Shown here: positions 35,879 to 44,729 of the stretch, piece after piece
How the letters are laid out: every line of letters starts with the position of its first letter
How positions within the stretch are numbered: position 1 is the stretch's first letter
Notes under the pieces: model-generated
Databases searched by the model: none
The model's input: only the letters and a program-made list of their open reading frames with translations
Told to the model about the DNA's origin: nothing
Program-made: the position numbers and the translations under genes
NCBI RefSeq assembly: GCF_029222705.1
Contig: NZ_JARGZF010000003.1
Location: forward strand, 59,835 to 123,834
DNA from: Knoellia sp. p5-6-4
GTDB lineage: Bacteria; Actinomycetota; Actinomycetes; Actinomycetales; Dermatophilaceae
DNA: 64,000 bases
Direction: 5' to 3'

Positions 35879-36142
35879 TCAGTCGCCTCCATTGACGGCC
35901 TTGATGATCGTGAACGGAATGCCGAAGACCATGGCGGCCGTGAACTGCTCCACCCGGTCGGCCGTCGTCACCGTCGGCTGACACTCGGGTGAAAGCCGCT
36001 GGTCGTGCAGGATCTGTCCGTGCGGCTCCTCGGGAGCCGGGCAGGCCCACAGCTGATGCTGCTGCGCGCCGGCCGCGAACCAGGCTCCGAGCAGGAGGTA
36101 CAGCACCATGGCGGTCGCCAGGACCTTCAGCGTGGTCGTCAC
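35879..36142 (-). CDS. Small membrane/secreted protein
   Basis: An 87-aa protein starting at GTG 36142 with a hydrophobic N-terminal segment (VLATAMVLYLLLGAWFAAGA), a 40-residue loop with two Cys (LWACPAP and SPECQP), and a second weaker hydrophobic region at the C-terminus (FTAAMVFGIPFTIIKAV). It could be a two-span protein with an external disulfide. It is convergent with YibE/F and divergent from the CDF gene. I recognise no family. Confidence 0.6.
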   Translation of the reverse strand: MTTTLKVLATAMVLYLLLGAWFAAGAQQHQLWACPAPEEPHGQILHDQRLSPECQPTVTTADRVEQFTAAMVFGIPFTIIKAVNGGD

Positions 36143-36322
36143 GCCCCCTACAACGCCGGAGGTGCCGCGGGGTTACACCGCGCAACGGTCGCGGTTCGCT
36201 CGGTTCACGAGGGCCCCCACCCCTGGCACTCGAAACATGCGGGTTGCGCGGGCGTTCTGCCGGTGCTCGGACTCGCCCGCACCCCTGCTGCTCCTGGTTG
36301 CCCAGGGACGTAGCGTCTGATC

Positions 36323-37261
36323 ATGCGATCCGATGACACCGTGTCGTCTCTCGGCCACGGCCACGGCCAGGGCCACGGCCACGGGCACGCCGGGGCGACG
36401 CACCGCTGGCGACTGCGCCTCGCGTTCGGACTGGTGGCCGGCTTCTTCGTCGTGGAGCTCGTCGCCGGCCTGCTCTCGGGGTCGCTGGCCCTGCTCAGCG
36501 ATGCCGGCCACATGGCCGCCGACGTCGTCGCGCTGGGCGCAGCCCTGGTGGCGACCCGCATCGCCACGCGTGAGGACACGACGGGCCGGCGCACCTTCGG
36601 CTCCTACCGCGCCGAGGTCTTCGCCTCGGGACTGGCCGTCCTCCTCATGCTCGGCGTCTCGGCCTACATCGCGCTCGAGGCCGTCGGGCGGATCGGGTCG
36701 AGCCCGGAGGTCGCCGCGGGGCCGATGCTGCTCGTGGGCGCCCTCGGCCTGGTCGTCAACATCGTCGCGCTCCTGCTGCTGCGCGGCGGCGCGCAGGAGA
36801 GCCTCAACGTCAAGGGCGCCTACCTCGAGGTGGTGGCCGACACGCTCGGCTCGGTGGGTGTGATCGTGGCCGGCACGCTCGTCGCGGTCACCGGAGACGT
36901 GTGGTGGGACACCAGCATCGCCCTGGCCATCGCGGTCTTCGTCGCGGTGCGCGCGGTGGTGCTCGGCCGTGAGGTGCTCGCGGTGCTCGGGCAGCACGCG
37001 CCCAGTGGGATGCACCCCGACGAGGTGGCTGGTGAGCTGCAGCGCATCCCCGGGGTGGTCGACGTCCACGACCTGCACGTGTGGACCCTGACCTCGGGCA
37101 TGAATGTCGCCACCGCGCACCTGATGACCGACCGGGAGGCCGACGCGCACGCCGTGCTCGACCAGGCCAGCCAGATGATGAAGGTGAGGTTCGGCGTCGA
37201 GCACGCCACCTTGCAGGTCGAGCCCGACACCCACACCGGGTGCAAGGAGGTGGCCTGGTGA
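36323..37261 (+). CDS. Cation diffusion facilitator (zinc/cobalt efflux)
   Basis: A 312-aa CDF transporter. It starts with a His-rich stretch (GHGHGQGHGHGHAG, residues 11-24) typical of Zn exporters and has six helices. The transport-site residues are visible as SDAGHMAADVVALG (HxxxD, helix 2) and VVADTLGSVGVIV (helix 5; the first position is Asp). The C-terminal cytoplasmic domain includes VVDVHDLHVWTLTSG and a terminal Cys/His (HTGCKEVAW). It should export Zn2+, Cd2+ or Co2+ by proton exchange. ATG 36323; no metal-responsive operator was recognised upstream. Confidence 0.92.
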   Translation: MRSDDTVSSLGHGHGQGHGHGHAGATHRWRLRLAFGLVAGFFVVELVAGLLSGSLALLSDAGHMAADVVALGAALVATRIATREDTTGRRTFGSYRAEVFASGLAVLLMLGVSAYIALEAVGRIGSSPEVAAGPMLLVGALGLVVNIVALLLLRGGAQESLNVKGAYLEVVADTLGSVGVIVAGTLVAVTGDVWWDTSIALAIAVFVAVRAVVLGREVLAVLGQHAPSGMHPDEVAGELQRIPGVVDVHDLHVWTLTSGMNVATAHLMTDREADAHAVLDQASQMMKVRFGVEHATLQVEPDTHTGCKEVAW

Positions 37262-37295
37262 GCGCCGGGTCGCCGCAGCTCCGGGCGGGCGAGCC

Positions 37296-37961
37296 TCAGG
37301 CGGCGCCTCCCTGCACCGGTATGCCGGCCAGGCGCCACTCCAGGATGCCCTCGTCGGCCCGCCTCGCGTGCCGGCCGTGGGCCGCGAGGAGGCGCACCGC
37401 GTCGTGGGCCAGGACGCAGTAGCGGCCGCGGCAGTAGGCGACGATCTCGGCGTCACGCGGCAGCTCGGCGATCCGGTCGGCGAGCTCCTCCAAGGGGATG
37501 CTCACGGCACCGGGCAGGTGGGCCGACTCGAACTCGGTGGCCGGGCGCACGTCGAGGACCACGGTGCCGCCGTCGCCGAGCCGTCGCCTCAGCTCCTCGG
37601 TGTCGATGGCCTCGGTGTCGTCGGGGCCGAGGTAGGCGCGGCGGGCGAGCTCGGTGTGCGGACGGCGCTGCTGGGCGACCTGGCGCAGGTGGGCCCACAG
37701 GCCGGCGACGTCGTCACCAGCGAGGGAGTAGTAGATGCGCTTGCCCCGGCGACGGGTTGCGACCAGGCCTGCCTCGCGCAGCGTCTGCAGGTGCGCCGAG
37801 CAGGTGCTCATGCCGAGCTCCGCCGCGGCGGCCAGCTCCTCGACGCTGCGGGGTCCCTGCGTGAGCAGGTCGAGCAGCTCGAGTCGCTTGGGGTTGCCCA
37901 GGACCTTCCCGACCGCGGCGAACTCCGCGAACAGGGCGTCCTTGGCCTGTCGCTCACCCAT
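37296..37961 (-). CDS. ArsR-family regulator with C-terminal rhodanese domain
   Basis: A 221-aa fusion. Residues 1-100 are an ArsR winged helix (KVLGNPKRLELLDLLTQGPR, MSTCSAHLQTLREAGLV and GKRIYYSLAGDDV). Residues 115-221 are a rhodanese domain with VVLDVRPATEFESAHLPGAV and the sulfur-accepting loop CRGRYC. Such fusions often respond to sulfur species or oxyanions. ATG 37961 starts 8 nt inside the end of the upstream MFS gene, so it is co-transcribed with it. The Cys in the helix-turn-helix (MSTCS) is a candidate effector-binding residue. The inducer is unknown. Confidence 0.9.
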   Translation of the reverse strand: MGERQAKDALFAEFAAVGKVLGNPKRLELLDLLTQGPRSVEELAAAAELGMSTCSAHLQTLREAGLVATRRRGKRIYYSLAGDDVAGLWAHLRQVAQQRRPHTELARRAYLGPDDTEAIDTEELRRRLGDGGTVVLDVRPATEFESAHLPGAVSIPLEELADRIAELPRDAEIVAYCRGRYCVLAHDAVRLLAAHGRHARRADEGILEWRLAGIPVQGGAA

Positions 37962-39261
37962 CGAGGACGACCTTCCTGTCGGCCGCGGGCCCACCTGTTG
38001 GCGCCGGGCGGTGATGGGTCTCGTACATACGTACCGCGACGACCAGTCCCGAGACGGCGGTCAGGGCCGCCACGGTCCACACGGCTGCACGGACCCCGAG
38101 CAGGTCGGCGACGATGCCAGCGAGGAGCGCGCCGACCGCGAACCCGCCGTCGCGCCAGAGCCGGTAGATCCCGACCGCGCGGGCCCGCCAGGCCGGGTGG
38201 GCGACGTCACCGATCGAGGCCAGCAGGGTGGGGTAGACCAGGGCGGTGCCCGCACCGAGCAGGGCGGCGGCGACGGCCCAGGCCGCGAACGCGTCGGCCA
38301 GGGCGACCAGGCCGAGCGCGACCGCCTGGAGCCACATGCCGGAGGCGATGAGCCACTTGCGGCCCCACCGGTCGGACAGGGCGCCGGTGACCAGCTGCCC
38401 GGCGCCCCACACGGCCGGGTAGAGGGCGGCGAGGATGCCGATCCTGGCCACGGAGAGGCCGGCGCCGGCGAAGAGGATCGGGAAGAGCCCCCACGCCAGG
38501 CCGTCGTTGAGGTTGTTGACCAGGCCGGCCTGGCTGGCCGAGGACAGGGCCGGCTCGCGGAAGCTGGTCTGGGTGAAGACCTGCCGGTCGGTGAGCTCAC
38601 CGTGGAGGTGGTCGTGCCTGCCGTCGGCACGCGCGACGTGGTTGGCCGCCTCGAGCCGGGCGTGCTCGCGGGTCTCCCGCACCGCGAGCGTCGACAGGCC
38701 CAGGCCAAGGGCCGCGAAGGCGACCCCCAGCAGGAACGGTGCAGGCCGCAGGCCGTAGGTCTGCGCGAGATATCCGGTGGCCAGCGCGGTGACTGCCACC
38801 GCGGCATACCCGGCGGCCTCGTTGAGGCCCATCGCGAGGCCGCGCCGAGCGGGGCCGACCAGGTCGATCTTCATCACCACGGTGGTCGACCAGGTCAGCC
38901 CCTGGCTGATGCCCAGGAGCACGTTGGCGAAGATGACCCAGCCCCACGTCGGCGCCCAGATCAGCAGCAGCGGCACCGGCACGGCCACGAGCCAGCCGGC
39001 CACGAGGACGGGCTTGCGCCCCCAGCGGTCAGACCAGGCGCCCGCGACGTAGTTGGTGCCGGCCTTGGCCAGGCCGAACACGAGGATGAACGTCAGGCCG
39101 GCCGTGTGGGCGCGCAGCCCGAACTCCTGCTCGCCGAGCAGGGGGAGCACGGTGCGCTCCTGGCCGAGCATCCCGCCGACGAGCGCGTTGACCGCGACCA
39201 GGAGGCTGAACTGGGCCGCGTTCTCTCGAAGGCCCAGCTGCAGGGAGCTCGCCGTCCTCAT
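37954..39261 (-). CDS. MFS transporter
   Basis: A 435-aa permease with 12 hydrophobic segments in two halves. Motif A appears twice, as GAWSDRWGRKPVLVAGWL and GALSDRWGRKWLIASGMW. The central loop is His-rich (RADGRHDHLHGELTDRQ). It is first in an operon with the ArsR-rhodanese regulator, which probably represses it, suggesting an efflux role for a metal, metalloid or sulfur compound. ATG 39261 lies inside the left arm of a perfect 19-bp inverted repeat that could hide the start in mRNA. Confidence 0.88.
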   Translation of the reverse strand: MRTASSLQLGLRENAAQFSLLVAVNALVGGMLGQERTVLPLLGEQEFGLRAHTAGLTFILVFGLAKAGTNYVAGAWSDRWGRKPVLVAGWLVAVPVPLLLIWAPTWGWVIFANVLLGISQGLTWSTTVVMKIDLVGPARRGLAMGLNEAAGYAAVAVTALATGYLAQTYGLRPAPFLLGVAFAALGLGLSTLAVRETREHARLEAANHVARADGRHDHLHGELTDRQVFTQTSFREPALSSASQAGLVNNLNDGLAWGLFPILFAGAGLSVARIGILAALYPAVWGAGQLVTGALSDRWGRKWLIASGMWLQAVALGLVALADAFAAWAVAAALLGAGTALVYPTLLASIGDVAHPAWRARAVGIYRLWRDGGFAVGALLAGIVADLLGVRAAVWTVAALTAVSGLVVAVRMYETHHRPAPTGGPAADRKVVLDG

Positions 39262-39300
39262 TCCATCATTCTACATATGGTTGGAATGAGGACGGCGAGC
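39247..39300. promoter_or_regulatory. Perfect 19-bp inverted repeat over the MFS start codon
   Basis: GCTCGCCGTCCTCATTCCA (39247-39265) is the exact reverse complement of TGGAATGAGGACGGCGAGC (39282-39300), with a 16-nt AT-rich spacer. It covers the first five codons of the MFS gene and lies just after the small gene that ends the copA operon. It could be an ArsR-type operator, a terminator, or an RNA switch. Confidence 0.8.
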
Positions 39301-39305
39301 GCCGG

Positions 39306-39476
39306 TCACGGCTTGCGGCGGCGGGAGGGCCGGGTGGCCCACCAGGCGATGGCCCCCAGCACCATCACCACCAGGAGGGCGGCGACCCACCCGCTCAGGC
39401 TGCCGACGCCGGTGTCGACGGCGGCCCGGGGAAGAGCGGTGGCCGGGTGGCTGGAGAGGTGTGCGGTCGTCGGCAC
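39306..39476 (-). CDS. Small single-span membrane protein in the copA operon
   Basis: GTG 39476 opens 56 codons and follows AAGGAGG by 4 nt, one of the best ribosome sites in the region. It lies 12 nt after the copA stop on the same strand. The product has a polar start (MPTTAHLSSHPATALPRA), one transmembrane helix (WVAALLVVMVLGAIAWW) and a basic tail (RPSRRRKP). Topology would place the tail in the cytosol. It is a likely small partner of CopA, like other micro-proteins that modulate P-type ATPases, but no homologue is known to me. Confidence 0.6.
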   Translation of the reverse strand: MPTTAHLSSHPATALPRAAVDTGVGSLSGWVAALLVVMVLGAIAWWATRPSRRRKP

Positions 39477-39488
39477 GGCTCCTCCTTG

Positions 39489-41765
39489 TCAGCGGGTCGG
39501 GGTGAAGTGGCGCAGGCGCAGGCTGTTGCTCACGACGAACACCGAGCTGAACGCCATCGCGGCTCCCGCGATCAACGGGTTGAGCAGGCCGAGCGCCGCC
39601 AGCGGCAGGGCCGCCACGTTGTAGGCGAACGCCCAGAACAGGTTGCCCTTGATGGTCCCCAGCGTGGCACGGGCCAGCCTGATCGCGTCAGGCGCCGCCC
39701 GCAGGTCGCCGCTGACCAGGGTCAGGTCGGAGGCCTCGATCGCGACGTCGGTGCCGGTGCCCATGGCCAGGCCGAGGTCGGCCTGCGCCAGCGCTGCGGC
39801 GTCGTTCACGCCGTCACCCACCATGGCCACCACGGCGCCCTCGTCCTGCAGGCGCTTGACCACGTCGACCTTGTCGGCCGGCAGCACCTCGGCGACGACG
39901 TCGTCGGGGGAGATTTCGATCTGTTCGGCCACGGCCCAGGCCGCCCGGGCGTTGTCGCCCGTGAGCAGCACCGGCCGCAGGCCCAGCTCGCGCAGCTCGG
40001 CGACGGCCTGCGCCGACGACTCCTTGACGGTGTCGGAGACCACGACGACCGCCCGGACGGCTCCGTCCCAGGCCACCCACACGGGCGTGCGGCCGTGCGC
40101 CTGCGCCGCCTCTGCGAGCGGGACGAGGCTGTCGGGCGCGGTGAGTGACCACTGCTCGGCCAGCCATGACCGGCGTCCGGCCATGGCCGCGCGGCCGTCG
40201 ACCACGCCGGAGACGCCGTTGCCGCCGTGGCCCTCGAAGCCCTCGACCGGGGCCAGCGTGTGTCCGGCCCCCCGGGCGTACCCGGCGACCGCTCGCCCGA
40301 TGGGGTGTTCGGAGGCGTCCTCCAGGGCGCCGGCGACCGCCAGCACCTCCTCGGCGGACTCGCCCTCGGCGGGGTGCACATCGGTCATGCTCATCTGCCC
40401 GGTGGTGACGGTGCCGGTCTTGTCGAGCACGACCGTGTCGACCCGGCGGGTGGACTCGAGGATCTGCGGACCCTTGATGAGGATGCCGAGCTGCGCGCCC
40501 CGACCTGTGCCGACGAGCAGCGCGGTGGGCGTGGCCAGCCCGAGGGCGCAGGGGCAGGCGATGATCAGCACGGCGACGGCGGCGGTGAACGACGCCGTGG
40601 CCGAGTGCCCCGTCAGCAGCCAGGCCGCCAGCGTCGCCAGAGACAGACCGATGACGATGGGGACGAAGACGGCGGAGACCCGGTCGGCGAGGCGCTGCAC
40701 CTCGGCCTTGCCGTTCTGCGCCTCCTCGACCAGCCGCGCCATCTGGGCCAGCTGGGTGTCGGACCCGACCCGGGTGGCCTCCACGACCAGTCGTCCGCCG
40801 GCGTTCACGGTGGCGCCGACGACCGCGTCGCCGGGGCCGACCTCGACCGGCACCGACTCGCCGGTCAGCATCGAGGCGTCGACCGCCGAGGTGCCGCTGA
40901 CGACCACGCCGTCGGTGGCGATCTTCTCTCCGGGGCGCACCACGAACTGATCTCCCGTGGAGAGCCGGCCCACCGGCATACGGACCTCGGTGCCGTCACG
41001 CAGCACGGCGACGTCCTTGGCGCCCATGTCGAGCAGCGCCCGCAGGGCGGCGCCGGAGGTGCGCTTGGCGCGAGCCTCGAAGTAGCGGCCCGCGACGATG
41101 AACGTCGTGACGGCCGCGGCCACCTCGAGGTAGATGTGGACGTCGCCGCCGGCGCGGCTGGGCAGCAGTTCGAACGGCATCCGCATGCCGGTGGTGCCGG
41201 CGTGCGTGAAGAACAGTGCCCAGAGCGACCAGAGGTATGCCGCGCCGACGCCGACCGAGATCAGCGTGTCCATCGTGGCGGCGCCGTGGCGCAGGTTGGT
41301 CCAGGCGGCGCGGTGGAAGGGCAGGGCGCCCCAGACGACGACGGGCGAGGCGAGGGTCAGCGACAACCACTGCCAGTTGTCGAACTGCAGGGCCGGCACC
41401 ATCGACATGAGCAGCACCGGGACCGTGAGGACGGCAGAGACGACCAGTCGCTGGCGCCAGGCCGCAGCCTCCTCGTCCTTGGCGCGCTGGCCGGCGTCCT
41501 CGGCCGGCTGGTCCTGCGAAGGCGGGGCGGGAAGGGCGGCGGTGTAGCCGGTGGCCTCGACAGTGGCGACGAGGTCCTCGGGGGCGACGTCGGCGGAGAA
41601 GTGCACCCGGGCCTTCTCGGTGGCGTAGTTCACGCTGGCCGAGACGCCCGGCATCTTGTTGAGCTTCTTCTCGATGCGGGCGGCGCACGAGGCGCAGGTC
41701 ATGCCCCCGATCACGAGCTCGACATCGCGGCTCTGCTGCTGCGCGTCTTCCACGTGGGTGGTCAT
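39489..41765 (-). CDS. copA: Copper-exporting P1B-1 ATPase CopA
   Basis: A 758-aa Cu(I) ATPase. The N-terminal metal domain has GMTCASC at about residues 21-27. The actuator contains [16 protein letters not shown], helix 6 has [18 protein letters not shown], and the phosphorylation site is [13 protein letters not shown] and GDGVND motifs follow, and the final helices show YNVAALP and MAFSS, all classic for P1B-1. It exports Cu(I) at ATP cost. It is transcribed after csoR and copZ, with 40 nt between copZ and copA, and is controlled by the CsoR box at 42486. Confidence 0.95.
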   Translation of the reverse strand: MTTHVEDAQQQSRDVELVIGGMTCASCAARIEKKLNKMPGVSASVNYATEKARVHFSADVAPEDLVATVEATGYTAALPAPPSQDQPAEDAGQRAKDEEAAAWRQRLVVSAVLTVPVLLMSMVPALQFDNWQWLSLTLASPVVVWGALPFHRAAWTNLRHGAATMDTLISVGVGAAYLWSLWALFFTHAGTTGMRMPFELLPSRAGGDVHIYLEVAAAVTTFIVAGRYFEARAKRTSGAALRALLDMGAKDVAVLRDGTEVRMPVGRLSTGDQFVVRPGEKIATDGVVVSGTSAVDASMLTGESVPVEVGPGDAVVGATVNAGGRLVVEATRVGSDTQLAQMARLVEEAQNGKAEVQRLADRVSAVFVPIVIGLSLATLAAWLLTGHSATASFTAAVAVLIIACPCALGLATPTALLVGTGRGAQLGILIKGPQILESTRRVDTVVLDKTGTVTTGQMSMTDVHPAEGESAEEVLAVAGALEDASEHPIGRAVAGYARGAGHTLAPVEGFEGHGGNGVSGVVDGRAAMAGRRSWLAEQWSLTAPDSLVPLAEAAQAHGRTPVWVAWDGAVRAVVVVSDTVKESSAQAVAELRELGLRPVLLTGDNARAAWAVAEQIEISPDDVVAEVLPADKVDVVKRLQDEGAVVAMVGDGVNDAAALAQADLGLAMGTGTDVAIEASDLTLVSGDLRAAPDAIRLARATLGTIKGNLFWAFAYNVAALPLAALGLLNPLIAGAAMAFSSVFVVSNSLRLRHFTPTR

Positions 41766-41805
41766 GGGTGCCGTCCTTCCCGCCCCTCTCGGGGCGCGCT
41801 GCTGG

Positions 41806-42117
41806 TCAGGCGAGCTGGTAGTCGCCGGCCTCGTCGAGGGCCGCCGCGACGTCCGACTCGCTCACGGGGGAGTTGCTGGCCACGGTCACCGCAGAGGTGC
41901 CGCCGGCGACGAGGTCGACGGTGACGTCGGTGACGCCCGGGATCTCCTTGAGCTCGCTGCTGACGGCGCTCACGCAGTGGCCGCAGGTCATGCCGGTGAC
42001 GCTGAAGGTCTGGGTGCTCACAGGTCTCTCCTTGGTTTCGGTGGTGCTGTTGGTGGTGGTGGCGGTGGAGCAGCAGGCGCAGCCTCCGCCGGTGTCTGCC
42101 ATGGGCAGCTGGTTCAT
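41806..42117 (-). CDS. copZ: Copper chaperone CopZ, with optional Cys-rich N-terminal extension
   Basis: The C-terminal 70 residues are a heavy-metal-associated domain with GMTCGHC, which carries Cu(I) to CopA or CsoR. The frame from ATG 42117 (103 aa) adds a 32-residue extension containing GGGCACCST. An internal GTG at 42021, preceded by AAGGAGA at good spacing, would give the ordinary 70-aa CopZ. Both starts have ribosome sites, so two forms may be made. The gene lies between csoR (31 nt away) and copA. Confidence 0.9.
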   Translation of the reverse strand: MNQLPMADTGGGCACCSTATTTNSTTETKERPVSTQTFSVTGMTCGHCVSAVSSELKEIPGVTDVTVDLVAGGTSAVTVASNSPVSESDVAAALDEAGDYQLA

Positions 42118-42148
42118 CTCGTGTCCTTCCCTCTCCCGTGGTGGTGGT

Positions 42149-42457
42149 TCATGACCGGACCAGCCGCGCGATCGCCACCGAGGCCTCGGTGACCTTCTCG
42201 TCGAGCTCCACCGGGTCGCTGGCGGCGTGTGCCATGCAGTGACGCAGGTGGTCGTCGAGCAGGCCGAGGGCCACGGCCTCGAGGGCCTTGGTGGCGGCGG
42301 AGACCTGCGTCAGGATGTCGATGCAGTAGGTGTCGGCGTCGACCATCCGCTGCAGCCCGCGGACCTGGCCCTCGATGCGGCGCAGGCGCTTGAGCTGGGC
42401 GTCCTTGTTGTCGATGTAGCCCGGGATGACGGCGGGGTGCGGCTCGTGCTCGGTCAT
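42149..42457 (-). CDS. csoR: Copper-sensing repressor CsoR
   Basis: A 102-aa DUF156/CsoR protein. KRLRRIEGQVRGLQRMVDAD is the family opening, and the Cu(I) ligands appear as DTYCIDIL (Cys), then DDHLRHCMAHA (His, Cys). Without copper it should bind its operator; copper releases it. ATG 42457 is preferred over ATG 42487 because AGGAGG lies 7 nt upstream and because 42487 falls inside the operator. It heads the csoR-copZ-copA operon. Confidence 0.94.
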   Translation of the reverse strand: MTEHEPHPAVIPGYIDNKDAQLKRLRRIEGQVRGLQRMVDADTYCIDILTQVSAATKALEAVALGLLDDHLRHCMAHAASDPVELDEKVTEASVAIARLVRS

Positions 42458-42485
42458 GGTGGCGCCTCCTTCAGACGCCGCAACC

Positions 42486-42504
42486 ATACCCCTATGGGGT
42501 TTAT
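42486..42504. promoter_or_regulatory. CsoR operator of the csoR-copZ-copA operon
   Basis: ATACCCCTATGGGGTTTAT contains ACCCC (42488-42492) mirrored by GGGGT (42496-42500), as in known CsoR boxes, directly upstream of csoR. The related site at 29847 suggests the same repressor also controls the distant CPD-type ATPase. Confidence 0.75.
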
Positions 42505-42788
42505 TCCGCCCGCGGGTGGGGAGGTCGTCAGCCTGCGGAGGCGAGTGGGGTGCGGTGAGGCCTCACCCGTCACGGATGAGGCCACTCGTCGTCGGACTGC
42601 CTAGCCTCGAGGCGCACGCTGATCATGGCCGGCCACCCGACGGCGGGCAGCGCCCCCAGGACGAGTCGCCCCATCCGTCGGGCAGCCGGACCCTCACAGC
42701 CGGTGGCGCCCGGGTGCCCACGTGCGAGCAGGAGGCCGCTGCCGGACAAGACAAGGGCAGGCCGACGGAACCGAGAGGACTGGTTCCC
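42505..42788. other. Intergenic region between csoR and a membrane protein gene
   Basis: About 284 bp holding the divergent promoters. Open frames here are extensions without good starts. GAGAGG at 42772 is the likely ribosome site of the next gene. No RNA gene was recognised. Confidence 0.4.
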
Positions 42789-43529
42789 ATGAGCTCGAAA
42801 ACCATTGAACGAAACACGGAGTCGGTCGGCACGGGTCGGCGCGATGTGGGGCTCGCCGGCGCGCTGCTGGTCGCGGGCTTCCTGGTCAACGCCGTCTCGA
42901 CGCGCTTCCACCCGGCGGGGGATGAGGACAACCACCCGGTGATCTTCACCGCGTACGCGACGAGCGACAGCTGGGTCACGGTGCACCTGGGCCAGTTCGT
43001 GGGCGTCCTGCTGGCCCTGGCTGGGCTGCTGGTCCTCGCCCTCGCGACGCGCACCGCTGGGTGGCCGAACCTGCTGTCACACTTCGCAGCTGCGCTGACC
43101 GTGGCCACGGCCGCGACCTGGGCGCTGCTGCAGGGCCTCGACGGCGTCGGTCTCAAGCAGGCGGTCGACGCCTGGTACAGCGCGACCGGAACGGAGAAAC
43201 CGATCCGGCTGGCCAGCGCCGAGACGGTCCGCTGGCTCGAATGGGGCTTCCAGAGCTACTTCCGCCTCCTGATGGGCGGGGCGTTGCTGCTCCTCGGTGC
43301 GGCGCTTCTCGCCAGCCGGCGGGTGCCCGGCTGGCTGGGCTGGACCGCCCTGCTCGCCGGCGTGGTCTCCACGGCCATGGGGGTGGACGTGGGCTACAGC
43401 GGACTCGCGAGCGAGCTGCAGGACCTGCTCAGCCTCGCGTTCCTGGTGGTCGTCCTCGTCTTCGCTGTCGGTGTCCTCGTGACGGGAGGGCGAGAACGGG
43501 GCGGCGCGGTCTCCGCGGTCGGGCGCTGA
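42789..43529 (+). CDS. Six-helix integral membrane protein of unknown function
   Basis: A 246-aa protein with about six hydrophobic segments (for example DVGLAGALLVAGFLVNAVST, LGQFVGVLLALAGLLVLALA and LAFLVVVLVFAVGVLVTGG). A conserved-looking external loop, RFHPAGDEDNHPVIFTAYAT, lies between helices 1 and 2, and an amphipathic region follows helix 3. It resembles uncharacterised actinobacterial membrane proteins with a DUF4386-like layout, but I cannot assign a family. ATG 42789 follows GAGAGG. A longer open frame from 42426 overlaps the csoR start and is rejected. Confidence 0.75.
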   Translation: MSSKTIERNTESVGTGRRDVGLAGALLVAGFLVNAVSTRFHPAGDEDNHPVIFTAYATSDSWVTVHLGQFVGVLLALAGLLVLALATRTAGWPNLLSHFAAALTVATAATWALLQGLDGVGLKQAVDAWYSATGTEKPIRLASAETVRWLEWGFQSYFRLLMGGALLLLGAALLASRRVPGWLGWTALLAGVVSTAMGVDVGYSGLASELQDLLSLAFLVVVLVFAVGVLVTGGRERGGAVSAVGR

Positions 43530-43606
43530 CCCGCCGCATCACGGGAGGGGCCGGGCGATGTCGCCCGGCTCCTCCTGTGATGTCCTTCGCTGTCGCGGCG
43601 TCGACG

Positions 43607-44311
43607 TCAGTGGCGGCGCTCCACGGTGAGGCTGCGACGGCCGAGGAGCAGCAGCAGGCCGGCCAGGAGCAGCCCAGCGCCGAGGCCGACGGGCTCCCAG
43701 GCGCTCGAACCGGTGTAGGCAAGGCTCTTCGACGGCCCGTCCTCGGTTGCCGCGACGCCCGCGCCCGCGCCGGTGCCGGTGGTGGCGGTGCCGGTGACCG
43801 TGACCGTGCTGACCGGTCCCGGCACGGTCTTGGTGACCGTGCTGGTCTTCCCGGCCAGGGTCACCGTCTCGCCGGGCAGCGTCACCGTCTGTGCGGGCAG
43901 CGTGACAGTCTGGCCTGCGACGGTGACGGTCTCACGCGGCAGCGTCACCGTCTGGCCGGGCAGGGTCACGGTCTGCCCCGGCTCCGTGACCGTCGGCCCG
44001 GGCACCGTGACGGTGCTGGTGACCGTCTCGGTCACCGTCGATGTCGCGGTGGACGTGCTCGTGGTCGTCGTGGTGCTCGTGGTCGGGGTGGAGGAGCCTC
44101 CGCAGGCTGCACGGATCTGCTCTGCGGTGCCGTCGCGGCCCTCGATCAGGTCGCCCGGGTGGTTCTCATGGCCGTTGCTGTTGCCGGACGGGACGAGGCT
44201 GCCGTTGTGGCAGACCATCAGGTCTCCGGGTGCGGCGGTCGCGGTCGCCAGGGGGAACAGTGCGACGACGAGACCCAGGGTCCCGGCGGCGGCCATGACG
44301 CGTGTCTTCAT
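43607..44311 (-). CDS. Repetitive cell-wall protein with LAYTG sorting signal
   Basis: A 234-aa surface protein. It has a signal peptide (MAAAGTLGLVVALFPLATAT), a small N-terminal domain with two Cys (LMVCHNGS and IRAACGG), then a Thr/Ser stretch and about eight 7-residue units of the type PGQTVTL. The C-terminus has SLAYTGSS followed by a hydrophobic helix and a basic tail, the sorting signal expected for class E sortases (LAxTG). The protein is probably linked to peptidoglycan. ATG 44311 is chosen because it opens the signal peptide; the frame extends to 44527. No sortase is in the window. Confidence 0.8.
   Translation of the reverse strand: MKTRVMAAAGTLGLVVALFPLATATAAPGDLMVCHNGSLVPSGNSNGHENHPGDLIEGRDGTAEQIRAACGGSSTPTTSTTTTTSTSTATSTVTETVTSTVTVPGPTVTEPGQTVTLPGQTVTLPRETVTVAGQTVTLPAQTVTLPGETVTLAGKTSTVTKTVPGPVSTVTVTGTATTGTGAGAGVAATEDGPSKSLAYTGSSAWEPVGLGAGLLLAGLLLLLGRRSLTVERRH
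43810..44046 (-). repeat. 21-bp tandem repeats inside the LAYTG protein gene
   Basis: Degenerate 21-bp units encode (P/A)G(Q/E)TVTL. They are in frame and vary at third positions, so the repeat is kept at protein level. The number of units may vary among strains. Confidence 0.8.
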
Positions 44312-44729
44312 CGGGGTGCCTCTCGCTCTGGCGATCCGAGGTGGTGCCGACGAGTTCCCCCACGGTCGCGCGCACGATGTGCCCCGACCGGACGATCCCC
44401 CTGCTTGCTGTCCCCGATATCGCTGAATCGTGTGGCATCGGGCGTTTCCGAAGCCAGTGGACGAGAGTCTGCGAGTGGCTGGTGGAAACGTCAAGAGATA
44501 GTAAAGAGAGCGCCAAGGATCAGTCATGAAGAGGCAAACGATGGCAAAGGGGCCTGACTCGACGTGTTGGGCAGCAGTGCCGCGGATCGGTCTGCCCGCC
44601 TATGTCTGGATGCTCCCGAAGCGCTGGAGCCCGCGGGCGCGGGGGTGGCGGGGGACGGCGGTCGCCATGTGTGGACGAAGGCCCTAGCGGGGCCTCATCC
44701 CTTTGTATGAGGCGCAGCCCCGCGCTGGC
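44312..44729. other. 418 bp with no supportable gene
   Basis: AT-richer stretches around 44460-44540 probably hold the promoter of the LAYTG gene. A 53-codon frame from 44527 has poor composition and no clear ribosome site. The 3' end holds the terminator of pmt. Confidence 0.45.
44687..44723 (-). terminator. Hairpin after the mannosyltransferase gene
   Basis: GCGGGGC (44687-44693) pairs with GCCCCGC (44717-44723) and CCTCAT with ATGAGG inside, with a short bulge. It lies 7 nt after the pmt stop. Confidence 0.5.

Noticed and set aside
43810..44046. CRISPR-like or non-coding tandem repeat
   Set aside because: The 21-bp units are in frame, encode a 7-residue repeat and have no spacers.
44527..44688. 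53-codon frame on the plus strand
   Set aside because: No ribosome site, Trp/Arg-rich composition and no recognisable domain.
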